Shown here piece by piece: positions 1 to 9,835 of a DNA stretch of 64,000 bases. The DNA lies in NCBI GenBank assembly GCA_028564925.1, contig CM053026.1:130081150-130145149 (forward strand), written 5' to 3'. The DNA comes from Lithobates sylvaticus. Taxonomy: Eukaryota; Chordata; Amphibia; Anura; Ranidae. The first letter of the stretch is position 1, and each line of letters begins with the position of its first letter. A program made the translations under genes and the position numbers. The notes below the pieces were generated by a model, which had not been told where the DNA came from, did no database searches, and saw only the letters and a list, made by a program, of their open reading frames with translations.

Positions 1-833
1 GCTCTTATTTGCCAAACTTCAGCAGAAGCAGGAGAATTTCTGGTCTCCTTCTAAAGAAGGAACACAATACCAACCTCTTCTAGACACATACTGGCATACA
101 GCATGAAGAGAACTAGGTGCAATATGTGCCCACTTTGTGGATTCTTGATGTTCTTCCTGCTCCAGTTTTCAAACAACTATTGTACACATCTACTGCCTTG
201 ATCAATTATAATATTCCATATTCCTAGAAAAGGCTAAACTCATATGTTTAATGATCAAGAGGTTCAACAGTGACTTAGATAAATCTAAAGATAAACCACA
301 AACGTATTTCAAAAACGTCTTTCATTCACACATATTTCTAACAACACAAGTCATTGGTAATCCCGCTTCCAAAAGCACACTGTATATACACTATCCTGTA
401 AAACACTCTGTAGTGACAATCATATTATGCATAATCAAAGACAATCAATATTAGATGATAAATAATTAATGGCCAAAACATCGATAAGCCAGTGAAATGA
501 AAAGAAGATTTTTGTACACTGTGATCAGCTAGGTATATGCTAATCAAAAAACATGGTCTGCAGTTGCAAATGTCAGCCCTTGAGATCAAAAAGATGTACT
601 GCCCCATTAACCATTATCTCATACAATTTTAATGAACAGTTGGCCTGATACAGTCACATGTACCAATGAATCCTAACTGATTGTCAAAAAAGTTACCCTG
701 GAGTTTCTAAGCCTAAGAACAAGCAAACTGCAGCTTAGTGTTCTTTAGATGTGGTGACTTCATCTGTTTTCTCTTTTCAGCCTTTCTTCTTTTATTGCCA
801 CCTGGTGATTGAGACAATAATACAATTCCTGGC

Positions 834-1698
834 GATGTTCGCTATTAAAAATGGCAAACGTGCATTCTTCTGGAAGCAATGGCACAAGTGGCTGAATCAT
901 TCAGACTGCACAGCAAGTATCTAATATTTCTAACCTGACCTTTTAGGGCAGGAGACAGCTTCCCTTAGGTACCCCGCAGAGGTTTTCCTTATATCCATTT
1001 ACATAGTAACATAGTTACATAGTAGGTGAGGTTGAAAAAAGACACAAGTCCATCAAGTCCAACTTATGTGTGTGATTATATGTCAGTATTACATTGTATA
1101 TCCCTGTAGGTTGTAGTAGTTCAGGTGCTTATCTAATAGTTTTTTTAAACTATTGATGCTCCCAGCTAAAAACAACCGCCTGTGCTGCTCTTACAGTAAA
1201 GAACCCTCTACATAGTTTAAGGTTAAACCTCTTTTCTTCTAATTTTGGAGTGGCCATGTGTCTTGTTAAACTCCCTTCCGCAAAAATGTTTTATCCCTAT
1301 TGTGGGGTCACCAGTACGGTATTTGTAAATTGAAATTGTATCCCCTCTCAAGCATCTCTTCTCCAGAGAGAATAAGTGATCGCAACCTTTCCTCATAACT
1401 AATATCCTCCAGACCCTTTATTAGCTTTGTTTTGTTGCCCTTCTTTGTACTCGCTCCATTTCCAGTACATCCTTCCTGAGGACTGGTGCCGTTGCTGGTA
1501 CAGTTTTTGTTTATTGCATACTACAATGTTCCCCACTCCTGTACTCCTTAACCTCTCATTTGTCTATGTACCTTATTGTAAAAATGTTTTACTATTGTAC
1601 AAGCTCTGTAATTACCAATCCTGGTGCCATTGAAGTCTTGTTTGTTAATCATCTTTGCTTACATCCTTAGTAAAAAACTAAAGATTAAAAAAAAAAAA
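834..1698 (+). mobile_element. Retroinsertion with poly(A) tail and 15-bp target duplication
   Basis: The 15-mer AATACAATTCCTGGC occurs at 819-833 and again at 1699-1713, directly after a run of A (1687-1700). This is the signature of L1-type target-primed insertion on the plus strand. The right-hand part (about 1487-1698) looks like a LINE 3' untranslated tail. The middle carries an antisense CR1-type LINE fragment (1000-1486), listed separately, which must have been inside or joined to the copied source. Confidence 0.75.
1000..1486 (-). mobile_element. CR1/L2-type LINE fragment, 3' end of reverse transcriptase ORF plus tail
   Basis: The reverse complement reads APVLRKDVLEMERVQRRATK, then LFSLEKRCLRGDTISIYKY, then the typical 3' region, ending in the ACATAGTTACATAGT tail. 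The LEKRxLRGDxI pattern is the conserved end of the RT ORF in CR1/L2/Rex-type LINEs. The frame is interrupted by several stops and shifts, so it is an old 5'-truncated copy. Confidence 0.8.
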
Positions 1699-1873
1699 AA
1701 TACAATTCCTGGCCTAGGGTAAAAAGCACTCACTCACTGTATTGTATCCGTGGAGTAGCAATATTCATTGTTCAATACTCATCTCCAAGATTGGTTGTAG
1801 TCAGCTGAAGACAACTGGGCAAGGATACAACACTGCTTGAGATTTCAGTGCAGCAGAGGTATTCCATATTTAA

Positions 1874-2981
1874 AGTGGTTCTAAAGCCAGGACATTTTTT
1901 ACCTTAATGCAATACCTGCATTAACCTCTTGCCGACAGCCAGCAGTAGATTTACTGCTGGTGGGGGGCAGCCCAAGGCTCTGCGACATACCTGTACATCT
2001 TGGTATACTTCCTGGTTTAGAAAAGCAGATTCCTGCTCTCCCTGCAGACCTGTGCTGTGATTGGACACAGCATAAGTTTGTCAGCAGGTTACATAAAATA
2101 ATTTCGGCTGTATATGTGCTGATCAGCTGTGGCCAATCATAGCACAGAGATCTGTGTGTTGGTAATTACAACACACAGATCTGGCTCGATTACTTCCTGC
2201 TATCAGTTAGTGTTCAGAAATGAAAGCAAGGAGAGACCCAACCAGATGATCTGTGAAGAAGTACACATACACTTAAATACAATTATTAGGCACACAGTTA
2301 ACTCCTTGATTGATCACTCCTGTCATCTAGCCAATGTCCTTAGTACAGTGTACAGTATTATCACTGCATTAGTGCCACTAGTGATGTTAGTGTCAGTTAC
2401 TCAGTTAGTTTCCCTCCCAGACAGTGTCAGTTAGCACCAAATAGCCCACCACACTATCACAGTGACACTATAAGCCATTGATCACCACTGTTACTAATAT
2501 AGCGTTTGTACAGAATAATATCTTGATCATAATCAGAACTATACTAGTGTCCCCAATAGTATAATATCCTCAAAAATGCAAGAGGTTAAGGTAAAAAATG
2601 TCCCAATATTTGTATCGTCCCTCACCCCCCCCTCCCCCATACTGTGCCCATCTATAGTGGCTCTCTCCTCACTCCCTGTGTTCGCAGGACAGGGAGGCAG
2701 CTGCGGGAGCCATTGGGGGGAAAGTGCCAAGCCACACTCTGTGTGTTTATGGATGCACACAGCCCAGTTCAGGAGTGAGTCCACAAGTGCGCTCCCATAG
2801 GAAGCTGCTTCCTATGGTGGTGCACAGAGAAGAGAAGGAGTCAAGATTGTTGGTGGGGGACCCCAGTAGAGAAGGTAAAGGACCGCTCTAGGCAATCATT
2901 GCACAGAGCAGGTAAGTATAACATGTTTGTTCTTTTAAAAAAAAATATATATATATATATATCTTAGCCTTTACAATCACT
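1874..2981. mobile_element. TTAA-flanked non-autonomous element (AGTGGTTSTAAAG ends)
   Basis: It begins AGTGGTTCTAAAGCC after TTAA (1870-1873) and ends in the inverted copy before TTAA (2982-2985). Near the left end the sequence GGACATTTTTTACCTTAATG is repeated in inverted form at 2586-2607; the two arms are separated by the piggyBac-like insertion at 1925-2585. No coding sequence is present. It includes a short (AT)n run at 2946-2962. Confidence 0.65.
1925..2585 (-). mobile_element. piggyBac-like non-autonomous element (TTAA duplication)
   Basis: It starts CCTCTTGCCGAC after TTAA (1921-1924) and ends TGCAAGAGG before TTAA (2586-2589). Removing the element and one TTAA restores a perfect palindrome in the host element (…TTAATGCA atacc TGCATTAA…), which confirms the insertion point. 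The interior is non-coding; short open frames in it match nothing I know. Confidence 0.75.
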
Positions 2982-2985
2982 TTAA

Positions 2986-4310
2986 TAGACCAAAAGGTGA
3001 CAAATAAGAAAAGGTCACTCTTATGGATTACATACACTCAAAATCCAAATTCAGCAAATGTTTATTTTTCTTTTGAATAGAATGGGAGAAGGAGATATAA
3101 CTTTTGTCAAGTTTTATTTCTCTTGGTGTCTACATTCCAGAGATTTTGTCTTACTTTCTGCTCCTATGATGGGGCCAGGGGGTAAGAGACTGATAAAACA
3201 AACTCTACAAATTAAGATACAGAAAGCAGAAAAAAAAAAATTCTGTATATAACAGGGAAGTACCTCTGCCCCTTCCCTTTTTCCATGGTGAGCCTATTTC
3301 TTCTATCTCTTGCCCTGGTATCACAGGGAAAAAAGTGTGGCTCTTCAGTACAGTTATAAGAAGCGGAAATCTTAGCTTGTCTCCACCCTACTGAAAACTA
3401 AAACAATGGTTTTGCTGAAGTTGATCCGTAATCCTAATCCTAATTGCTTGTTATTTTTTATTCAGTTTTTTAATGTTTCTATTTTGCATTCCTCAAAAAA
3501 CACATTGCTTATGGAAAACAAAGTTAACAATACAAATGTTAATGATAATTAGGGAGGAGCTTAAGGTTCACCTTGGATGTTTAAGCATTTGGATTAACGC
3601 CTGCACATTTACCTGTTTGGTGGGAGCCGAACAACATGAATACTAGCTGTATTATTTCTGCTATTTTACATGACAGATTCCCTCTGTCAATGGTTGTTAA
3701 GGACGCGGAAGGGTGGAGGCAATATTTACTTAAAGCTGAACTCTACCAGCTTTCTATTGCTATTTGGTTAATGACATCACCAGGAACTCTTATCACAACC
3801 ACTGGGCCAGGGTTGTGGGGAAGAGGCCCTTGTCCTCATCAACATGGTGACAACGTGCTTTTCCAGGGGGGTCTCGACTGACAAGTTGCATGCTCATCCT
3901 CCCTCTTTCCTGGCCAGCCAGGCTGCATGCTAAGGTAAGGGTCTTGTATGAGTCCCCCTTAAAATAAACATCAGACCAGAATGGCCTGGTATGAGTTATG
4001 GGTGAAATTCACATTTTTTTGTGGGTGTCTTCCATTAGCATCTATAGCAGACCCTCATCTAGGATAAGTGTCTGACATAAATGAATTGAATCCCCACTCA
4101 GCTTTGTTTACAAACAGAACAAAGTAGCCAGAAGCTGTCAATTTGGCTGGCAATATAAAAATAATTGTTTACTAAAATTGCACGGTTACCTTCCCTTAAA
4201 ATATTACATTTGTTAGCATTACATTGGTTATACTGCTTCAAGAAAGGCAAAGTCATTAGCCAAAGGGCTTTAACACTTGCCTGCAATGAAAAAAATATAT
4301 GGTGCTTTAC
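2986..4310. other. Intron without recognised gene or complete repeat
   Basis: About 3728-3880 resembles a fragment of the dispersed family seen at 41.3-41.7 kb (phrases like cccttgtcctcatcaacatgg). Otherwise I see only low-complexity intronic sequence. Confidence 0.5.
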
Positions 4311-4492
4311 CTGAATCCATGGCCACCTGTCGTTTTCTGCAGATGTCCAGGCATTGACAAGTCCTTTTTTATTCAGTCGGGCAAAATATGGGTACCATTT
4401 TTGTAATCCAAAAAGAGCTCTGTGAGTTGAAGATGCTGTTACTTGTTGGTTTGAGATGATCCCTCCTTCCATACCCAATGGTCCAGAACATC
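4311..4492 (-). CDS. EDIL3: EDIL3 (DEL-1) exon: start of first discoidin / F5-8 type C domain
   Basis: EDIL3 is a secreted matrix protein of endothelium and other tissues with three EGF repeats followed by two discoidin domains; the discoidin domains bind phosphatidylserine and matrix. This 182-bp exon encodes 60 complete codons reading [16 protein letters not shown], then [13 protein letters not shown], then [14 protein letters not shown]. From memory this is nearly identical to human EDIL3 and clearly less like MFGE8 (MFGE8 has GFLGLQRWGP at the equivalent place). The acceptor reads ttattag before the exon and the donor reads CAG/gtaaagc. The exon enters in phase 1: its first two bases (GA) complete an AGA codon with the last base of the EGF exon at 48631-48744. 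It leaves in phase 0. No stop or frameshift is seen. The rest of the discoidin domain lies beyond the low-coordinate end of the window. Confidence 0.96.
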
Positions 4493-4690
4493 CTAATAAA
4501 AGTAAATTAGATCATATTATGTATGACATATTTATTTTGCTTACAGGAATTTCCTAATTAAGAAAGGGGTAAAAGTGCCTCGCCAAAAGAGAAGGACTAG
4601 GAGCATTTGGCCTGAGAGGCAAGCAAAAAAAAATAACCCTTTCATGGTATAGATTGTTTTTTTGTTTGGCACATTGTTGAGGAGTTTTGT

Positions 4691-4921
4691 ACTGGGGTAG
4701 GCAGAGCCTAATGGGGAACTGAGAGATTAGTTCCCCTTGAGACTTGGATTACTTAATTACAAACTTGATTGGCAGTACACTGTAGTGGGCAAATCCATAG
4801 CTGCTATTAAGTCCAATAGCGACTTTTAAATTCACCTACTGCTGTGCATTGTCAATCAAAAGTTAAGCGGACTCAATGGGGAACTAATCTCTTAGTTTCC
4901 CATCAGGCTCCACCCACCCAG
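4691..4921. repeat. Palindromic MITE
   Basis: The left arm (ACTGGGGTAGGCAGAGCCTA… to 4733) is the imperfect reverse complement of the right arm (4876-4921, ending GGCTCCACCCACCCAGT). The interior is AT-rich and non-coding. I cannot define a target duplication. Confidence 0.65.
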
Positions 4922-5995
4922 TAACAAGTAATTTCCCAAATATGGGCATTGTCATATTTAGGTAACACCATCACCTTTGCTTACATTTAGCTTTTGGCTG
5001 GGAAATATCACATTTAACAGCTAAATTGGGTCATGAATTCAGTCTAGTTCAGGAAGCTGTCACATACATGACAGCTTCCATGCACACGCATGGCCTGCTA
5101 TGAGTAATCGTGTACCTCCTATATGCTTGCTCAGAGTTGTTCATAATTACTGCCGGTTTCCTTATATAAGAACTGGTGGTAATTCCTTTAAGAAATTTGT
5201 TTCTGCCATAGCGACAGGTCCTAAAAGTGGCAGCAGTAAGGATGCTTGCCTGAATTAGAAGCAAGTAGTTCTTAGGGGAATTACCACCAGAAATCAATAG
5301 GGCTAATTTAAATTTTCTTTCTAACTGACCCATGGTGCCTTGGTGCAACATCTTTCCACATACAGTTTATATGTTAGAAATGGGAGTTGTAAAGGAGACA
5401 ATACTTTATAAGCTGAACCAGATGACTGCTGCTCTAAGAAAATGATATGGATGCACCGTAAAATACTAATTAAAATACAATGCTATAATTACAAAAAACA
5501 AACATTCTCATCTTTCTGCTTCCTTCAACAACTGAGCACAACACATTTAACAATTTGGCCTTACCGACATCATTGGATTCCTTTGTATTTTGCATACAGT
5601 TAAGCTGGGTATACACAGACCTGACAGATCCTCACATCAACACAATGATTTTCCAGCAAGACCATTCAACAGAAGGTGGTTGTTAAACTGCCTTCTATTA
5701 AATAGACAGGGGTACAATGCACACATGCACCTGCTAAACTGGCCATCTTTTGGTATGTGGGTATCAGGCTTTACTTCAAGTTCTAGGTAAACTGACACAA
5801 AGTAAGTAAATTGTCTCTTTCGCCATCTCTGCCCGATGGTAGGGTAGTTTGTGTAGCCTTGACATCTAATTTATTCCATGTGATACTATGGGTAGCTGGT
5901 TGAATGTAGTAGGTGGGGAATGGCATAAGACAGTTAAACTGGGAGAGAAAAAAATAATAATTCAATAATTCTAGTCCTGTATGCAAAAATTATAA
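4922..5995. other. Intron, no gene seen
   Basis: There is a short imperfect hairpin near 5150-5290. A phrase at 5605 (AAGCTGGGTATACACAGACC) looks like the end of a dispersed frog repeat, but I cannot trace its other end. No coding signal. Confidence 0.4.
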
Positions 5996-5999
5996 ATCA

Positions 6000-6139
6000 G
6001 GAAGACAGCCGCACACCGGGAAAATTAAAATTCAAAAAGGTTTATTTAAAAGCCAGAATCACTTCAATCCAAAACACGACAAAAAGGGGGGTACAGAGCT
6101 GACGCGTTTCGCACTATGTATAGTGCTTACTCATAGCTC
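6000..6139 (-). mobile_element. Short retroelement-like module with hammerhead-like 5' end
   Basis: On the minus strand the order is: hammerhead-like fold (6139-6096), about 60 nt of spacer, AATAAA (near 6045), then CGGTGTGCGGCTGTCTTCCT at the far end. The copies at 27.4 and 55.9-56.2 kb have the same order (hammerhead-like core, AATAAA, GGTGTGC) but a different spacer. This layout suggests a non-autonomous retroelement using a ribozyme, as in Penelope-like elements. That class assignment is inference. Confidence 0.5.
6096..6139 (-). ncRNA. Hammerhead-ribozyme-like motif
   Basis: Minus strand: GAGCT, then ATGAGTAA, then the self-complementary GCACTATACATAGTGC, then GAAAC, GC, GTC, AGCTC. Stem I is GAGCU/AGCUC (5 bp). 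Stem II is GCACUA/UAGUGC. Stem III is the minimal AC/GU form. GAAA and the GUC cleavage triplet are intact. The other core strand reads AUGAGUA where CUGANGA is expected: C3 and G8 are changed, so this copy is probably inactive unless the register is read differently. It should not be read as a proven ribozyme. Confidence 0.55.
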
Positions 6140-6273
6140 ATAGATGCAGAAATTATGATCAACAGTTTGGAACAGGGAACAGGGAAAAAAGGGAACAGGG
6201 AACAGATTGCTATACATGTGAAAAAATGTTTACTGAGTGCAGCTGCAAAAGGAATAAATATATACAGTATATA

Positions 6274-6838
6274 CAGTATCATACAAAAGTGAGTACACCC
6301 CTCACATTTTTGTAAATATTTTATTCTATCTTTTCATGTGACAACACTGAAGGAATTGCACTTTGTTACAATGTAAAGTAGTGAGTGTACAGCTTGTATA
6401 ACATTGTAAATGTGCTGTCCCCTCAAAATAACTCAACACACAGCCATTAATGTCTAAACCACTGGCAACAAAAGTGAGTATGACCCTAAGTGAAAACGTC
6501 CAAATTAGGCCCAATTTGCCATCCCCCCCCCCCCGGTGTCATGTGATTTGTTAGTGTTACAACGTCTCAGGTGTGAATGGGGAGCAGGTGTGTTACATTT
6601 GGTGTTATCGCTCTCACTCTCTCATACTGGTCACTGGACGTTCAACATGGCACCTCATGCAAAGAACTCTCGGAGGATCTGAAAAAAGAATTGTTGCTCT
6701 ACATAAAGATGGCCTAGGCTATAAGAAGATTTCAGAGACCCTGAAACTGAGCTGCAGCATGGTGGCTAAGACCATACAGCAGTTTAACAGGACAGGTTCT
6801 ACTCAGAACAGGCCTGGCCATGGTCGACCAAAGAATTT
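6274..6838 (+). mobile_element. Tc1/mariner element, 5' part only
   Basis: It starts after TA (6272-6273) with CAGTATCATACAAAAGTGAG, a Tc1-type terminal repeat. From 6650 it encodes the N-terminal helix-turn-helix of a Tc1 transposase: MAPHAKNSRR, a stop, then KRIVALHKDGLGYKKISETL and TGSTQNRPGHGRPK. It is cut off in the linker after GRPK at a junction with a different repeat, so the DDE catalytic domain and right end are missing. Confidence 0.85.
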
Positions 6839-7060
6839 GAAGACGTCACATGACGAAATGTATGTAGGGCAGGGTGAGGACGCTGATGACATTGTGTGTG
6901 CTGGTTCATACTCGTGGTCTATGGCAAGCCTGGAGTTATAAACAGCTAACAAAGCTGAGTGTGTTTACTTAGTGCCGGGTTGGTACTTTCTACATGTGAG
7001 TGGACTCTATACTGTTTTAATAAAGCCTGTGGTACAATTTTACGCTATGGGAGCCTCCTT
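6838..7060 (+). mobile_element. Dispersed frog repeat fragment with degenerate hammerhead-like start
   Basis: It begins (t)TGAAGACGTCACATGACGAAA, which can fold as a short stem (GUCA/UGAC) between UUGAAGA and GAAA, an eroded hammerhead core. It ends near AATAAA (7018-7023) and GGTACAATTTTACGCTATGG. It abuts the truncated Tc1 element. I recognise the sequence as a repeat but cannot name its class. Confidence 0.4.
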
Positions 7061-8129
7061 CATTCTTTTTTCTCTTCCACATTGATTACTATAATCTTTG
7101 AGATGAGATACTGACCACATACCTATGAGGAGATTGAGTTGCAGTTGGCGATTATATGGAGATAATTCTGGCATCTCTGCTGGTTTAGAATCTTACAAGC
7201 AGAGAAGGCCCTTGTCCCCATCAACATAGGGACAATGAGTTTGTAATGTAATTTTGCTGTGGTATTATTCTAAACACGGGAAAGATGCGCTACTTTGCAG
7301 GCATACTAAGGACACCACCCAGGCACGATATTTAACCACTTGACCACTGGGCACTTAAACACCCTTAATAACCAGAGCAATTTTCAGCTTTCGGTGCTCT
7401 CACATTTTGAATGGCAATTACTCAGTCATACAACACTGTACCCATATGAAATTTTTGTCCTTTTTTTCACACAAATAGAGCTTTCTTTTGGTGGTATTTA
7501 ATCACCGTTGGGTTTTTTATTTTTTGCGCTATAAAAGAAAAAAGACTGAAAATTCGGTAAAAAAATTAATTTTTCTTCGTTTCTGTTACGCCGGGTAAAT
7601 AGATACCTAGCATGTCACCCTTCAAAATTGCACACGCTCGTAGAATGGCGCCAAACTTCGCTACTTAAAAATCCCCATAGGCGGCGCTTTAAATTTTTTT
7701 ATTGGTTACATGTTTTGAGTTACAGAGGAGGTCTAGGGCCAAAATTATTGTTCTCGCTCCAACGTTTCGCAGCGATACCTCACATGTGTGGTTTGAACAC
7801 CGTTTTCATATGTGGGCGGGACTTACGTATGCGTTCGCTTCTGCATGCGAGCACACGGGGACAGGGGCGCTTTAAATTTTTTTTTTTTTATTGTTCATTT
7901 TACTTTATTTATTTTAGTTTGACACTTTTTTTCCCCCCAAAAATTTTTTTGATCACTTTTATTCCTATTACAAGGAATGTAAACATCCCTTGTAATAGGA
8001 ATATGGCATTACAGGTCCTCTTTATAGTGAGATATGGGGTCAATAAGACCCCACATCTGACCTCTAGGCTGGAAAGCCTGAAATAAAATAAAAAAAAAAA
8101 TCCTGGCTTCGATCGTAGCGAGCATTGCA

Positions 8130-8515
8130 TGGTGTCGCAGGGTATCGCATGGTATCGCAGAATATCGCAGGGTATTGCAGGGTATAGCATGGTATTGCAG
8201 AGTATCGCAGGGTATGGCAGAGTATGGCAGGGTATGGCAGAGTATCGCAGGGTATGGCAGGGCATGGCAGAGTATGGCAGAGTATGGCAAAGTATCGCAG
8301 GGTATGGCAGAGTATTGCAGGGTATGGCAGGGTATCGCAGGGTATGGCTGGGTATCGCAGAGTATCGCTGGGTATGGCAGAGTATCGCTGGGTATCGCAG
8401 GGTATGGCAGAGTATCGCAGGGTATGGCAGAGTATCGCAGGGTATGGCAGAGTATCGCAGAGTATGGCAGAGTATCGCAGGGTATTGCTGGGTATGGCAG
8501 AGTACTGCTGGGTAT
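8130..8515. repeat. 10-bp minisatellite, about 38 units
   Basis: Units are variants of GGTATSGCAG / AGTATSGCAG with an exact period of 10. Because 10 is not a multiple of 3 and no unit phase creates stops, long frames are open on both strands with 10-residue periodicity (for example GYRRVWQSIA). These are artefacts of the repeat, not genes. The array lies wholly inside the piggyBac-like element. Confidence 0.95.
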
Positions 8516-8629
8516 CCATCCATCCATGCTCAGCCATCCCTCCATACCCTGCAATTCCCAGCAATACACTGCAGGCTATTGCTGTGTATTGCAGGGTATG
8601 GAGGGATGGCTGAGCATGGATGGATGGAT
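8516..8629. repeat. Near-perfect hairpin next to the minisatellite
   Basis: ATCCATCCATCCATGCTCAG… (8516-8560) is mirrored by …CTGAGCATGGATGGATGGAT (to 8629), with a loop of about 15-20 bases. The inner arms carry TACCCTGCAAT, a minisatellite unit read backwards, so the hairpin probably arose by inverted copying of the array edge. Confidence 0.85.
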
Positions 8630-9135
8630 CGGTGGTGACTGCAGGGCAGGCTGTGGGCACTACAGATCCCGCCCACAGCACTGCTGCCACCGATCCCTCC
8701 CCCTCTCCTCTCACACTGTACCGATCTGTACAGAGAGAGGAGGGGAGAACAACCGGCGTCATCAAATGACGCCGGTTTGCTTACATGTGATCGCTCCGTC
8801 ATTTGACGGAGCGATCACGTGGTAAACGGCCGCGATGAGCGGCCGTTTATCGTGATCCGTGATCTCGGATGTTCTCGAGTGCTCGCCCCAGGGGGCGCGC
8901 AAGTTAAGCAACCGCCCTGTAGCCGTTTTTCGGCTATGGGCCGGTTGTGAAGTGGTTAAAAGAATATTTCATTTTTATTGTTTCACTTCAAGCATTATTA
9001 AAATCACTGCTACTGAAAATATGGCCGTTTTTAAAACTTTTTCTTTGCATTGATACATGTCCCCTGGGGCAGGACCGGGGTCCCCAAACACTTTTTATGA
9101 CAATAACTTGAATATAAGCCTTTAAAATGAGCACT

Positions 9136-9822
9136 TGGTGTATCATTTCACAACCAGAATATTGTAATTTTGTTCATTCCCTCTTATTTTACCTTAGCCA
9201 CTCTATGTGGGAAATGAACACACTGTTCAGAACCAATGTCTTTGCAGCTTCTTGTATTTACTCCCTGTCTCTAGCATGCTCACTGGGCTATGAATAAGCA
9301 TTGCAACCCTCTGTTGACTCGCAATGCTGACACTGCCTCTTTAATCTTGATTTCTAGTGTTCAGAGAATTATAGAAAGTTTAGTACAGGTAAGGATTTAT
9401 CTATATAATTTGGAGAATGTGGCCGAATGTGCAAAAATATTAGATAGATTTACATTTTCTGTGTGTATAAATCAATTTTTAAGGTCAAGAAAGCAATTTA
9501 GCATTTTTATTCATGCTGTTATTGTGGGTAGCAGTTGGAGATTGCGAATATTTAGCCTTAAATGTTTGAAAGACAACATTTTGCAGAATCATATGGCTAA
9601 ACCTTTAACTCAATAGGAAACAAATCACAGTGAGCACACATCTCTGATTTGCTGTTGGCATGAATAGTCACTTGATTATTTGATAAAGGCATCACTTATA
9701 CCAAGTTAGCAGGTAGATTTTCTGTTTCAGCTTGGGGGCTTCTAGAGAGTTTTTCCAGTCCTGTGCTCTTAGATCAGGAATATCAACAGCACAGGCTTCC
9801 TTGTTTAGGAATTTGTTATGTG
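9136..9822. other. Intron, no gene seen
   Basis: A 108-codon plus-strand frame at 9290-9616 lacks any recognisable domain and its composition matches the surrounding AT-rich intron; I do not call it a gene. No repeat recognised. Confidence 0.45.
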
Positions 9823-9835
9823 TTCAGAGTATTAA

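Larger units (their letters stand above)
1..4310 (-). other. EDIL3: EDIL3 intron downstream of the discoidin exon (partial)
   Basis: This is minus-strand intron beginning with donor gtaaagcacc. The exon that continues the first discoidin domain is not seen before the window ends, so the intron is at least 4.3 kb. Bases 1-818 contain no gene or repeat I recognise. Confidence 0.85.
7336..8955 (+). mobile_element. piggyBac-like non-autonomous element, full length (1.62 kb)
   Basis: Ends are CCACTTGACCACTGG and its inverted copy (…CCGGTTGTGAAGTGG), flanked by TTAA at 7332-7335 and 8956-8959. The paralogous empty site at 40951-40954 carries a single TTAA, proving a TTAA duplication. The interior has the family's internal phrases (atagagctttcttttggtgg; dispersed copies at 16 and 32 kb), a 10-bp minisatellite (8130-8515) and a long hairpin (8516-8629). 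There is no transposase. Confidence 0.85.
7195..9135. repeat. Dispersed repeat split by a piggyBac-like insertion
   Basis: The flanks 7195-7335 and 8956-9135 read continuously with the uninterrupted paralogue at about 40860-41118 (taattttgc…ggcacaatat/ttaa/aggaatatttc…cactttttatgacaataacttg). The interruption falls exactly at TTAA. The family is non-coding and unclassified. Confidence 0.7.

Noticed and set aside
8009-8825. Overlapping long open frames on both strands with 10-residue repeats
   Set aside because: They are produced by the 10-bp minisatellite; no start context, no domain, and frames are open on both strands at once.
9290-9616. 108-codon frame as a possible gene
   Set aside because: No recognisable domain, AT-rich composition like its surroundings, and no conserved splice or promoter context visible.
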